Source of the DNA: Pseudorasbora parva
Lineage: Eukaryota; Chordata; Actinopteri; Cypriniformes; Gobionidae
DNA length: 64,000 nt
Assembly: GCF_024679245.1 (NCBI RefSeq)
Contig: NC_090183.1
Location: forward strand, 21,681,207-21,745,206
Direction of reading: 5' to 3'
Shown: in pieces, positions 1 through 11,500 of the stretch
Layout: every line of letters begins with the position of its first letter
Numbering within the stretch: the stretch's first letter is position 1
The notes under the pieces: model-generated
What the model saw: the letters and a program-made list of their open reading frames with translations, nothing else
Told to the model about the DNA's origin: nothing
Databases searched by the model: none
Position numbers and translations under genes: made by a program

Positions 1-437
1 TTAAATCCAGGCAATCTGGTTGATAAAACATTTATAAAAATTTAAAAAAGAAATTCAGTCTAGAGAAAGGTCTTTAAAAACAGAAACATGTGACAAGAAA
101 AGTATTACTTTAAACTGACACTTAAAGTGTTCAAAATAATTTCTGACCTTCTGTCTTTTGAACACCAATCACTTGTTTGTGCTAAGAATAACCTTTAATC
201 AAGTAGGCCTAATGACTACAAACATATATCGATTGATTTATTATTATGCATTTTGTGTATTTACACAACAGAAGCAATGCATTAGCTATATAGTTACTTT
301 ATTGCAAATCAATTTAATAATCAAATTGGTTTTCTAGTGCTTTACTAAATTTCACTTTAAAATTTAGTTTAAAGGTTAAAAGTAGGCCTAATAAATGTGA
401 CTTATTTCTTTGCTTTGACAAAGTTGTTGATCAAATT
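1..437. other. AT-rich non-coding sequence
   Basis: No convincing coding frame, RNA gene or repeat boundary is visible. It is AT-rich DNA upstream of the proposed Helentron promoter. The left terminus of the Helentron could lie here or outside the window; I could not identify it. Confidence 0.5.
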
Positions 438-439
438 TT

Positions 440-554
440 CCAATTGGCTGTTAAACTTTATCCTTCTGCATCGTATCTTCAAATAATTGTGCACCAATCG
501 GCTGCAATGCTGATCCCTCCCACACACCCCCAGCCACGCCCTCAGTTCTATATC
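440..554 (+). promoter_or_regulatory. Candidate Pol II promoter of the Helentron
   Basis: Two CCAAT-type boxes (CCAATTGG at 440-447 and ACCAATCGG at 493-501) are followed by a GC/CACCC-type box (CCACGCCC, 534-541) and a weak TATA-like CTATATC at 548-554. The order and spacing fit an RNA polymerase II promoter lying just upstream of a non-coding exon that ends at a strong splice donor at 754/755. Motif matches this short occur by chance, so the call rests on the arrangement. Confidence 0.35.
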
Positions 555-579
555 TTCTCTGGCCGATTTCAATAATTAC

Positions 580-754
580 TTTGTTTGGAGTTACGCTCTG
601 ACAACTGTTTCAGCTACTTTATGCTGCGCAATTGAAGGCCGTCAAGTTTCAATAACTATATTAGGCTACTGCTAGAAAAACTGAACCGGAGACATTGGAG
701 ACATCTTCGGAGACATCTCTGCGATTTCTACGATTACAAAGACTTTTCATTAAG
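580..754 (+). other. Putative non-coding exon 1 of the Helentron transcript
   Basis: The sequence runs into a strong splice donor, with CATTAAG before GTATGT at 755-760. The matching acceptor is a pyrimidine-rich tract ending in TTCCTTAG at 5533, directly before the ATG of the giant ORF. The 5' limit is only a guess from the TATA-like box. A GGAGACAT motif is repeated three times at about 689-712. Splicing 754 to 5534 would place AAG before the ATG, a favourable start context. The exon contributes no obvious coding sequence. Confidence 0.4.
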
Positions 755-1509
755 GTATGTATCTTATTCAACATGAAGAAACTTTAGCTTTTCTACTTAA
801 ATCATATGCCTCCCCTTTTATAACAGCGGGAAAAAAGTTAAATACAAATTATAAACACATTCAAAAACATTCAAAACGGTAAAGGATTTATTTTGTACTC
901 CCACAATAACATTGTGTTACACCTTATTGTGTTACTTTTGTTACATAAAAAAAACATGTGGGTTTCTTATGACTCATTTCCATTCTGTTAATCAGGTTCT
1001 GTTTAACGAAACTAAATAACAAACTTAGTACAGGCTAAGAATAGGCTATAGCCTAGAATAGGCATTTACAGTTATTTAATATTTAATTTTGTTGATCTAA
1101 TAATTATTCTATTTTATTCTGATATAGCCTACTATTATGTTCATGTTGCTGCACGCGCATTGTTGTTCCACGAGGCTGCTTACATTCTATTGTTTATCTT
1201 GATTAGTACATGTAGCCTATAATTAAATGAATGGAGAGCAATTTTTGTGTTTTTATTTTAATAGGCCTAGTTTAATCGATAAAACCCTACATGAATAACA
1301 TCCAGTGATATTTGTTTTATTTAAAGTGCATTCTTTACTTCTTACCATTTATTCTTATATTTTACAAAAAAAAATCTCCGGTTTTATAGATAGATAACAG
1401 GGTTGGCCCCAAAATTCAGAGGTTGGCCCCCTATCGTACCAAACATATAAGCCAACCTATAGTTGAACCAAAATTGTTGTCAGCCATTTAATTATACATC
1501 CAATACTCA

Positions 1510-1898
1510 AACAAAAGTTTGAGAACGGTATGATTTTTAAAATGTTTTTAGAGAAGTCTCTTCTGCTCACCAAGGCTGCATTTATGTTATAAAAATAGAA
1601 AAAAAAGCTGTGGCCCTAATATTGTACAATATTATTCAAATGTAAAATAATTGTTCTCTATGTGAATATATAGTAAATCCTGTAATGCAAAGCATAATTT
1701 ATAATCATTACTCCAGTCTTCAGTGTCTTATGATCCTTCAGAAATCATTCTAATATGGGATTTGATGATCAAGAAATATTTATGATTATTATCAGTGTTG
1801 AAAGAAGTTGTGTAAAACATTTTTTTTTAGGATTATTTGATGAATAGAAAGTTCAAAAGAACAGTATTTATCTAAAATAAAAACGTTTATAAAATTGT
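1510..1898 (-). repeat. Dispersed fish TIR-type repeat, copy 1
   Basis: This segment is the reverse complement of much of the two following copies. Shared landmarks are a block reading as 'CTTCAGTGTC...GATCCTTCAGAAATCATTCTAATA' in this orientation and a GATGAATAGAAAGTTCAAAAG block. One end carries a degenerate CAAAAGTTTGAGAACGGTA terminus. I recognise the general sequence as an abundant dispersed repeat of ray-finned fish but cannot name the family. Confidence 0.6.
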
Positions 1899-2335
1899 AC
1901 TACCATTCAAATGTTTTGGGTCAGTAATAATTTTGTGAACAATTATTTTTGAGAAAGAATTTAAACATATTAATACATTTATTTAGCAGGGATGCATTCA
2001 ATCAAGTGACAGTATAGTATAATGTTGTAAAAGCTATTTATTTCAGATAAATGCTGTTCTTTTAAACTTTCTATTCATTAAATTATCTTGAGAAAACTGT
2101 TTTCAACATTGATAATCATTGATAATTGATACTTATAAATGTTTGTTGATCATCAAATCCTCGTATTAGAATGATTTCTGAAGGGTTGTAACTCTTGAGA
2201 TTGGAGTAATGAGGATGATTTCACCTTTGATCACAGGAATATATAGCTAAGTAGCCAACATCTTTCAAAGCATATATACATAGTTTATTTATATTCACAT
2301 AGGAAAAAAAAGTTATTTTACATGCATTGAACTTA
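1899..2335 (+). repeat. Dispersed fish TIR-type repeat, copy 2 (inverted to copy 1)
   Basis: It begins with a terminus of the type CTACCATTCAAATGTTTTGG and continues through AACTTTCTATTCATTA, TAGAATGATTTCTGAAGG and CTTTGATCACAGGAATA. These are the reverse complement of landmarks in copy 1, so copies 1 and 2 form an imperfect head-to-head inverted pair. No protein-coding capacity. Confidence 0.55.
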
Positions 2336-2374
2336 TCACAAGTGATATTTTTTAATATTATAAAAGATAATCAT

Positions 2375-2745
2375 TTATTTAATAAATGCAAATAAATGCT
2401 GTCCATTGAACTTTCTATTCATCAAAGAATCCTGAAAAATAAAATGTATCATGGTTTCCACAAAATTTTAAAGCAGCACAACTGTTTTCAACACTGATAA
2501 TAATCATAAATGTTTCTTGATTATTACAACCATCATATGAGAATGATTAGTGAAGGATCATGTGACACTGAAGACTGACTAATGATAAATACAGCTTTGA
2601 TCACAGGAATAAATAACCATATATTCACATAGGAAAAAGACTGTTTTAGTTTGTAATAATATTTCACAATATTACTGTTTTAACTATTTTTGATTAAATA
2701 AATGCAGCTTTTGTGAGCAGAAGATACTACATTAAAAAAGCTGCA
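2375..2745 (+). repeat. Dispersed fish TIR-type repeat, copy 3
   Basis: Same orientation and landmarks as copy 2: AACTTTCTATTCATCAAAG, GAGAATGATTAGTGAAGG, CTTTGATCACAGGAATAAA and GCAGCTTTTGTGAGCAGAAG. It sits directly after copy 2, giving a short tandem of partial copies. Non-autonomous. Confidence 0.6.
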
Positions 2746-3159
2746 TTATTCAAATGATACTTTATTGTCAATAAATAGGCTACATTGAGATGGCTTGATA
2801 AGCACACAAAGCATATATTCTCGCAAACATCTGATTGTCGTTGTCACGTTTCATCACTCAAAACGTTCGTTTTCCTTCAGCTCAGCTCCAGCGTGACAGG
2901 GTAGGCTATTCTCCGAATCCGCTTTTGGACTTTCTATGAGAGCGTCCTCCTCATATTTAGATGCGAATAAAATGACAGGTCATGCATGGATTATTTTTTG
3001 TCTCTGAATTTAAATCTTGATATATTCACATTGGTTTCTATGTAAATACGTTTTGACCGTGACCTCAAAAAGTGCGCTATCAACCGAGATTAGAGAAGGC
3101 TGTCTTTAGCGTCCCTGTTAACTTGCCCGCCCTCGCGCAGGTAACACCGGTTACCTCCC
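2746..3159. other. Non-coding interval, nothing recognised
   Basis: Mixed-composition sequence between two repeat clusters, with a few GC-richer patches near 2860-2900 and 3100-3150. No ORF, RNA gene or clear repeat boundary could be supported. Confidence 0.4.
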
Positions 3160-3705
3160 ATAATGTTAGTTATGAAATATTGATCATTGTTAGTTCTTAG
3201 CTCCATTAAAAAAGTTAGGCCTATGTCTCAAAGTTGTACCGAACAATAACAAATAATCTAAACTATTCTATTAGGGCATGTTGTAGTCCAGATTAAAACA
3301 TAAAAATGTTTACGTTTGAAAATAAATAGCCTATTAAGTATTAAATTTGGTGCTGTGATTACAAAAACAAATGGCTGTTTTAAACTTCACTGGTGCGGTT
3401 GCTTAATCGCTGTATTCTGCAGTTCATCAGCGCCCTCTGCTGTCACTGAGCGGCACTTCACCAGCGCGTCTCCCTCACTCATTCATGAGCTTCTCATTTA
3501 CATCTGAGCGCGTGTCCCTTTGACGCAGAATACAGCGGTGTTGAGCATTTATAGGTTGATGGGCAACGTATTCTTGAGTGCATTATAAAAATGTAATAAC
3601 TTCATTATTATTTACCATATTTTGAAGTGCCCATGATAACAATATCGTGCATAGGCTATTCATTATCGTGGAATATTGCATTACCAACATCGGCACGTCT
3701 AAATA
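3160..3705 (-). mobile_element. Partial, inverted copy of the 4333-5479 TIR element
   Basis: Read on the minus strand, this matches about 4333-4900 plus a later short block (near 5015-5055) of the downstream element. Shared stretches include the segment with GCGCCCTCTGCTGTCA (complement side) and a terminus GACGTGCCGAT at about 3695-3705 that corresponds to GACATGTGCCGAT at 4333. Relative to its partner it has an internal deletion, and its other terminus is missing. The two copies face each other about 630 bp apart, so a large hairpin can form. Confidence 0.65.
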
Positions 3706-3785
3706 TATTTTTGTAATGCTAAACCTGCTTTTTCAGAAGCCAGCCTTCACTGTCACAAAATCTTTCAGAAATCTTTTATTAAAAA

Positions 3786-3841
3786 ACATAGACAGATCAT
3801 CAAATTAGCATATTAATGCTCATTTGATGATCTGTCTATGT
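3786..3841. repeat. 56-nt palindromic hairpin with perfect 20-bp stem
   Basis: 3786-3805 and 3822-3841 are exact reverse complements. The 16-nt centre contains a further 5-bp inverted repeat (AGCAT / ATGCT), so nearly the whole segment can fold on itself. It is not part of the flanking TIR copies. It could be a tiny palindromic insertion or a cruciform-prone relic; no function can be assigned. Confidence 0.75.
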
Positions 3842-4320
3842 TGAACATGGTTATGCTGCTTCATTTTTCTGTGTAAAGTGAGATTGTCCACAATGAAAAC
3901 ATTATATTAATATATTATCTTAATGAGCAATTTTAAGCAATTTAAAGTTTCCTTGTCATTACTTTCAAAAACTTATTTCTGTTTGCTTAAAATTACAAAC
4001 ATCTATCATGGAATCAAAGAATATAAATGCTTTGTAGTAATTAAAAACATTGACTAAGTACAAGAAACAAATATGTTTACAATTAAGATCATATACAATG
4101 CAACCACATGTAAATATTACTAAAATCAAAAAGACATTTTCTCACTCATTTTTAACAGTTTGAAGATAAAGGTTACTTGGTTGCACTTTGTTTGTTATGT
4201 TTGCCTCAGGTTATTTAAACAACATGCGTTTGCACATTTCATGCAAAAATATATTTTAAATAATTTAAATGTATAAAGATTGTAAATGCATTATGTATTA
4301 CAAGGTTAACGTATGTGTCA
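3842..4320. other. AT-rich non-coding interval
   Basis: Spacer between the two inverted copies of the TIR element. No supported gene or repeat. It ends with the 12-bp sequence TAGTACATATTA (4321-4332) that is duplicated on the far side of the next element. Confidence 0.4.
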
Positions 4321-4332
4321 TAGTACATATTA

Positions 4333-5479
4333 GACATGTGCCGATTTTCGATAATGCGATTGATCACGATAATGAATATGCACGATATTGTTATAGTGGG
4401 CACTTTAAAATATCGTAAATAATGATTTATTAACAATTTTTTTGTTTTTTTATAATGCATTCAAGAATACTTTGCCAATCAACCGTATAAATGCTCAACA
4501 CCGCTGTATTCTGCGTCAAAGGGACACGCGCTCAGATATAAACAAGCCCAACGTGCGTTTGCACATGACTGAACCGGTGAAGGAGACGCGCTGCTGAAGT
4601 GCCGCTCAGTGACAGCAGAGGGCGCTGATGAACGGCAGAATGCGGCTGTTACCCCGGAAACCAGCAAACAAACAAACCGCGTGTAGTTTTTAAAACATCC
4701 ATTCGTTTTTGTAATCTCAATGTTGTTAATCAAGCACCAAATACTTAATACTTAAAGATTTAATATGCTATTTATTTTCAAACTTAAACATTTTTATGTT
4801 TTAATCTGGACTACAGCATACCCTAATAATTAGAACGTTCTGTTATTGTTCAGTAAAACTTTGAGACGTAAGACTACATTAGTGAACATGTTAATTCATT
4901 ATTACCAAACTGACAATGAAAAATACTTATAAAGAATGAATCATTCTATGTTAATTTCTTAGTTACTGTTTAATAACATTAAAATCTAAATCAAAATAAC
5001 TGTGTTAATGGACCTAAGATAAAACTAACAATGATCAGTATTTCTTAACTAACATTACCAAAAACATTATACTTTCTGTAACAAATGTAGCTATTGCTCA
5101 ATCTTAGTGAATGCATAAATAATGAGACCTTATTGTAATTTGTTAGCCTCCCTGTTGTTCTTTATAGCCTAATTTTTTTGCAATTTAATCTGTTTGAAAA
5201 TTGTACTTTTACAGCTCTGAAAAAAATCAAGAGACCACAAAACATTAATTTCTCAATGAGGGGTCTCTTAATTTTTTTCCAGAGCTGTATATATTTTTGG
5301 TGCATTATTGTATTTAAACATTCAGTTATTTTTGTTCTTACAAAAATAGTTCTTAAAGCTGTAATGCTATGGCAGCACTTTTGTTTTTGCAACTTATTTC
5401 AATATCGTGACAATATCGTATATCGTGATAAAATTTCATCAATTAATCGCAACATGAAAAATTGATATCGGCACATGCC
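4333..5479. mobile_element. 1.15-kb non-autonomous TIR element with 12-bp direct repeats
   Basis: The element starts GACATGTGCCGAT and ends ATCGGCACATGCC; these termini match as inverted repeats at 12 of 13 positions, and the subterminal regions are rich in ATCGTGATA-type sequence at both ends. It is flanked by identical 12-bp direct repeats TAGTACATATTA at 4321-4332 and 5480-5491, which I interpret as a target-site duplication. There is no transposase ORF. A duplication of 12 bp is longer than the 8-10 bp usual for hAT or Mutator-like elements, so the superfamily is left open. A small TA-flanked palindrome is nested inside at 5210-5289. Confidence 0.7.
5210..5289. mobile_element. 80-bp TA-flanked palindromic mini-element (Tc1/mariner-type MITE)
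   Basis: About 30 bp at each end are inverted: ACAGCTCTGAAAAAAATCAA on the left against the complement of a TCTCTTAATTTTTTTCC AGAGCTGT end on the right. It is bounded by TA on both sides, as expected of Tc1/mariner insertions. I recognise the termini as a common fish mini-transposon end. It is nested in the larger TIR element. Confidence 0.65.
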
Positions 5480-5533
5480 TAGTACATATTATTATAAATT
5501 CTATAATTTCAACATGCCATTGTTTTTCCTTAG

Positions 5534-8500
5534 ATGCCTAAGCTGAAGCGATTTCGAATGCGGCGCCAGCCATTGAACAACAAAAGTAAGACTGATGCCT
5601 CTATTTCCCCTGTTTGCGTGTGCCCAGATGTGTCTGGCATTGTAGCAGGCAATGAGGTTCGAATGCAGTCTACAGAGGTGAATGAGGAGCTTGTAGGTGT
5701 AGCCTGCAGTGTAGTTTCAATAGTCAAGCATAAGACACATAATGTGTGTACCTGGCAGAAATCAGATCTTCAGGACATTCGTAGTGAGGGAAGTAAATTG
5801 GTTAAGGACATGAAAACTAAAGGCAATGGAGACGGTCAGTTTCCTCACAGGTTTGGTGGCCAATATAGTGTGTTCAATAAATCATGCAAAGTAACAGTAG
5901 GACAAGAATTACATGGAAAAAAGATTGAGTTGTATGAGAAATTACAGGAGATGCTGTTTAGTCATGAATATTCTTTGATGAACATAAATGGAGACATATG
6001 CAGTATTGTGAGACACAACGATTTCTATGTTGTTGTAGACTGTAATGTCCGTAATGCACATGGTATGGGATCTAACATTGGTACATCCGTTGTTATTTTT
6101 AACACAAACTGGCAAGACCTGGTTTTGCACATCGACAATTTAATGACAAGCCTGAGTGCAGATGAGTTTAGAATCTGTGGTTTCAATGTGCACGACATCT
6201 CATCAGATATGCCAAGCTTAAGCAATACTAATATTCTTGGAGAAATTAGTACAGTCAAAGATACTGAAAAAAGTTTACCGTCTACATCTAATGAAAGAGA
6301 AGGTGTAAATAGCATCCGTGGAACATTTCATCAGGGTGATAGCAAGTTCCAGTGGCCTGGAAAACAGTGTGTTGCAATCAGTTTGGCTGCAATGGCAAAA
6401 CACAGTGTACGTAGTGTGTTCTCATGGGAAACAAAAGATTTAGATAATGTTGTAACTGTGGGTGACAGCTTGTATTCTAGTTTACGTCAAAGTGGTTCAA
6501 TCACTGATCCAACCGAGGAAAAGTTGTTATGCATTCCAGATCTACCCCAGCAGTACACTTTTAATTCAAATACATTTACATTTGAATATGGGGACTTTGT
6601 TTCTGGATTTGTAGATGTGGTTAAAGAAGAATTTCTTTTGTCTGGTGCATGTGTGAGATTGCTTGACGGTTTGCAATCAATGTTTGAAACATATGATACA
6701 TGCTTTTTAACCATAAATGCTAGTACCTGTGCTATTATTAAGCAAAATGGGAAATTTGCTATAGTTGATTCTCATGCCCGTAGTAGTACTGGGATGGTAG
6801 ATTGTGATGGATTAAGTGTGGTTGTATATTACAATTCACTGAGTTGTGTTTTGAAACACATTCAAAATTTGGCTGCATGCATTGGCGGAAACCTACAGGC
6901 TTTTGAAATAAGTGGTGTATGTGTACATCAAGTTAAAAGCAATAAAGCAGCTGTCACGGACTTAAGAAAATCAGGGTGTGTTGGAGAGAAAAGGAGATTT
7001 CAGAGTACAACTATGACTTCGGACAAAAAGAAAGATTGTGTGGTTGTGAAAAAACAGAAACAGCATTTCAAGGAAAACTCGGACATAAGTGAAAAAAATT
7101 CTAAAAGTCCTGTTAATTCAGATGTAGTTTGTTTGGGAAATGGAACTAACAGAATGTTTGATTTTAGACCGATGTGTCTTGAACTTAAGCAAAAATTAAG
7201 TAACAAACTTCATGTAGAGCTCCATGGTGAAAATTTACTTTTACCAGCAGAAATAGGACCAATTGGCTGTCCTTGTAAAACAATCAGTATTGTAGGTGAT
7301 GGGAATTGTTTCTTCAGGGCAGTGGCACAAGCGGTGTGTGGCACACAAAAATCTCACCGAGCAATTAGACTTGCAATTGTAAAACACATGGAATTGTATA
7401 GTGACGAATACCGATGTCTTTTAAGATGTCAGTATAAATCTATGGATGATTATTTGTCAAGTTCAAAAATGAAGTTTGTAGGATCATGGGCCACAGAAGT
7501 CGAAATTCAATCAACGGCAAATTATTTAGGAGTTGATATTTATACATATCATAATGAGAAATGGTTAAAGTACAGTTGTATACATAAAAGAATCAGTAAT
7601 CAAGGGATATATTTGACACACTGTAACGACACGCACTATGAAGTTGTGATATGCGTAAGACAACCTGATAACCAGATATGTTATAAGTTGTGTCAAAATG
7701 AAGACAATATTGGAAAAATGCGCACAAGACAAAGTGTAAAGCCACAAAATGAAGTTAATGTTCAGCATGTGGAGCCAGTTTCTGTTGATCGAGATACAAA
7801 TAATGATATAAATGATAAAAGGAGGAGATATGTGGGAAAATATTATTCATTGAAAAGAGTTAAAAGTAAAATGAATGTACGAATGCATTCACGCAAAGAC
7901 CACATTAAACAACGTATTTTGGAGTTGTATCATAGCAATACTGAGTTTCAGCAACATGTGAAAACTGCCACTAGAACAAGATATTATAGAAATGTTTCAT
8001 ATAACAACTCATTAAAACAAGCAAGTAAGATTAAATATTCTAAAAACAAGCAGCACAAGCAAAAAGTAAAGGAGTACAGCAAGGTGAAATACTGTGAAAA
8101 TGAACAACATAAAAATAAAGTGAAGAAATACAGCAAGATGAAATACAGTATCAATCAACAACATCAAAATAAAGTAAAGGAGTACAGCAAGGTGAAATAC
8201 AATGTCAATGAACAGCACAAACATAAAGTAAAGAAATACAGCAAGGTCAAATACCATAATAATGAAAAGCATAGAAATACAGTAAAGAAACAAAGTCATT
8301 TAAAGTATAACAACAATGCATCACATAAAGAAAATGTAAAAAGAAAAAACAAGATGAAGAGAAAACAATTGCAACAAAATAAGCAGCATTCTGATTTTGT
8401 CAGAAAACTGTTTGAAGAGAGAGTTAGTTCTGGGTTAGAGTTTGTTTGTTGTGTTTGCCATAGATTGTTGTTTAAACAGCAGGTATTGTGTTGTAGAAGA

Positions 8501-11500
8501 GAATATTACAATAACAATCCTGCAATGTCATTGATAGCCAACAAATGTATTACAGATTGCTTTTTGCACAAGTGTGGTGAGCAATGTGATATTTCCTGTG
8601 ATTTGGCAAATTCTTGTAAAGGTCAGCTTTGGATTTGCTTTACTTGTCATTCTAAGTTAAAAAAAGGTCAAATGCCAGCAGAAAGTGCAGTTAACAATCT
8701 GGAATTGCAAACAATACCAGAAGAATTGAGTTGTCTTAATAACTTAGAGCAACATTTAATTTCATTACATATTCCATTTATGAAACTTTTATCTTTGCCA
8801 AAGGGCTCCCAAAATGGAGTCCATGGCCCCATTACTTGTGTGCCAGCTAATGTAAAACAAACAACAAACGTTTTGCCTAGAACAGAAGCTGAAGGGTCTT
8901 TCGTATGTGTGAAGTTGAAGCGCAAATTGACATATAAAGGTCATTATAAGTATCAGTATGTTGATACAAATAAAATTAAACAGGCATTGTGTTACTTAAA
9001 ACATTGCAACAAGTTTTATTCCGAAATAGTTTTTAATGACGATTGGTTTAATGAGTTTACTAGGCAGGAAAATGAAGGTGACGACGATAAAGATAACACT
9101 GAGGAGAATCAAGTGGAAAATGTAAATGTTGATGAGGAATTACATGATAGGCAACAGCACTGTATGTTCATGGACACGTGTTTACAGCCTGTAGATATTG
9201 GGCAAGAAGTTCTTGATCAGTACTTTGATGGCATTGTGAATATTGCTCCTGCTGAAGGGAATACTCCAGTTAAAATGCTTGCAGATGAAACAAACGAGGC
9301 AAAATGTTTTCCTGTTTTATTTCCAGATGGTTGTTCATCTTTTCATGACAAAAGGCCATATAGATTAACATTGTCACGCTACTTTAATACTAGAATTTTG
9401 CATGCAGATGGCAGATTTGCGCAAAATGTTGAATACATTTTTTATGCACAGTATTTGTCAGAAGTTCAACAGGTAGTGTCTAGTGTATCTATCGCTCTAA
9501 GAAAAGGGCATGGGAGTAGCAAATCCATACCCTGTGACATGTTTAAAGACACAGAGTCCTTAAGGCAAGTTCTTAATTTTGATGAAGGGTATAGGTTTTT
9601 GAAGCCCATCCGGGGCACACCATCGTTTTGGCAAGGTGTGCAAAAAGATTTATTTGCAATGGTCAGACAGTTGGGCATTCCCACTTGGTTTTGCTCATTT
9701 TCTTCTGCGGACATGAGATGGACAAATCTCATGTCAAGTATTTTAAGAAATGAAGGTAGACAAGAATCTTTAGATCAGCTTGAATGGGCTGACAAATGTG
9801 AGCTTTTGCGTCGAAATCCTGTTACTGCAGCTCGCATGTTTGATTTCAGGTGGCATTGTTTTTTGAAAGAGGTGCTTATGTCACCTGTCCAACCCATAGG
9901 AGAAATTGTAGATTATTTTTATAGAGTTGAATTTCAACAACGTGGTTCTCCCCATGTTCATTGTTTGTTTTGGATCAAAAATGCCCCACAAATAGATAAA
10001 AGTTCTGATGAGGAAGTTGTTGACTTTATAGACAGGTATGTTACTTGTGAAGTGCCCAGTGAAGATGAAGAGCTGCACAGCGTTGTCACATCTGTACAAC
10101 AACACAGTAAACGTCATTCAAAAACATGCAAAAAGAAAAACACAGTTTGTCGATTTAACTTTCCTAAACCACCGTCAATGCGAACGTTTATATGCCGGAG
10201 AAAAGTAGAAGATGTGCCTGAGGAAGACGAGCCTGATAAAGATGTTTCTACTAATAGTCATCAAGATAAAAGTAAAAGTGGAAGTGTCAATGATAACACA
10301 AATCTAGAATATGCTCGTAACATAATGACAGCAGTTAAAACAGCTCTTTTAGAAGAGAAGATAAATTCTGTCGAAAGTTTGTTTAACAGTGTTGGAATAA
10401 ATCAGGAATTGTTTGAAATGGCATACAAGTCCATAAATAATTCTACACACATTGTCTTGAAACGACAGTTAAATGAAGTGTGGGTTAATCAATATAATAA
10501 TTTTGGCCTTCAGTGCTGGAATGCCAATATGGACATTCAATATGTAACAGATGCTTATGCCTGCATAGTTTATATAATTTCCTACATTTCAAAATCCGAA
10601 AGGGAAATGGGATTGTTATTAGCTAATGCCCAACGGGAATCAACAACCCAGGGTAACGTTGATGCAAGACAAGCTTTAAGAAAGCTAGGGAGTGTGTATT
10701 TACACAATCGAGAAGTTAGTGCACAGGAAGCAGTTTATAGATTAACTAATATGCACTTAAAAGAGTGTTCACGCAATGTTCAGTTTATTCCTACAGGTGA
10801 GGATACTGTTCGTATGAGTTTGCCACTGAGCGTTATACAAAACAAGTTGGAGTCTCAGAATCTGAAAAGTGAAGAGATGTGGATGACGAGTTCTATTGAT
10901 CGATACAAGAATAGGCCAAACCAGCAAGTTTTTAATGATATGTGTTTAGCCACATTTGCATCAGAGTATCGGATTATATACAAAGGTCAGTCTTGTTCTA
11001 ATAAAATTATGTTGCAAAACAACTTGGGTTTTATTGTTAAAAGAACACGCACTCAACCTGCTATTGTACGTTTTGCACGATTCTCAGTGACAAAGAGTCC
11101 TGAAAAATTTTATCAAAGTTTATTACAACTGTTTCTTCCATATCGTGTAGATAGTCAACTGAAACCAGAGGGCTACGATAATTATGAGAATTTTTATAGA
11201 GAAGGTGAGGTTTCTATTAATGATGGATCTGTACATTTGGTACAACAGGTTGTAAATAGAAATAGAGGACTTTTTGAAAAAGATGCAGATGTACTGGATA
11301 CTGCACAAAATACTGTTAATAATGAGGACATGTTAGAAAATGCATGGAGTGCACTTTGTCCTGAACAACAATTGGAACGTTTTGAGTGTAAACAAATTAG
11401 ACTTGAGACAGATCAGGAAATAGAGGGAAATGAAATTATTCCAGATTTAATTAACAATCAACAAATTGCTCAGGTAGAAAAGAAAAATAGTTGTCTAAGT

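Larger units (their letters stand above)
755..5533 (+). other. Putative 4.8-kb 5' UTR intron of the Helentron
   Basis: The span begins with GTATGT and ends with a polypyrimidine tract and TAG immediately before the ATG at 5534. Within it there is no credible ORF, only nested fish repeats: three copies of a dispersed TIR-type repeat (about 1510-2745), a pair of oppositely oriented copies of another TIR element (3160-3705 and 4333-5479), a small TA-flanked palindrome (5210-5289) and a hairpin (3786-3841). An unspliced reading is possible, in which case the promoter would have to lie close to 5534. Confidence 0.4.
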
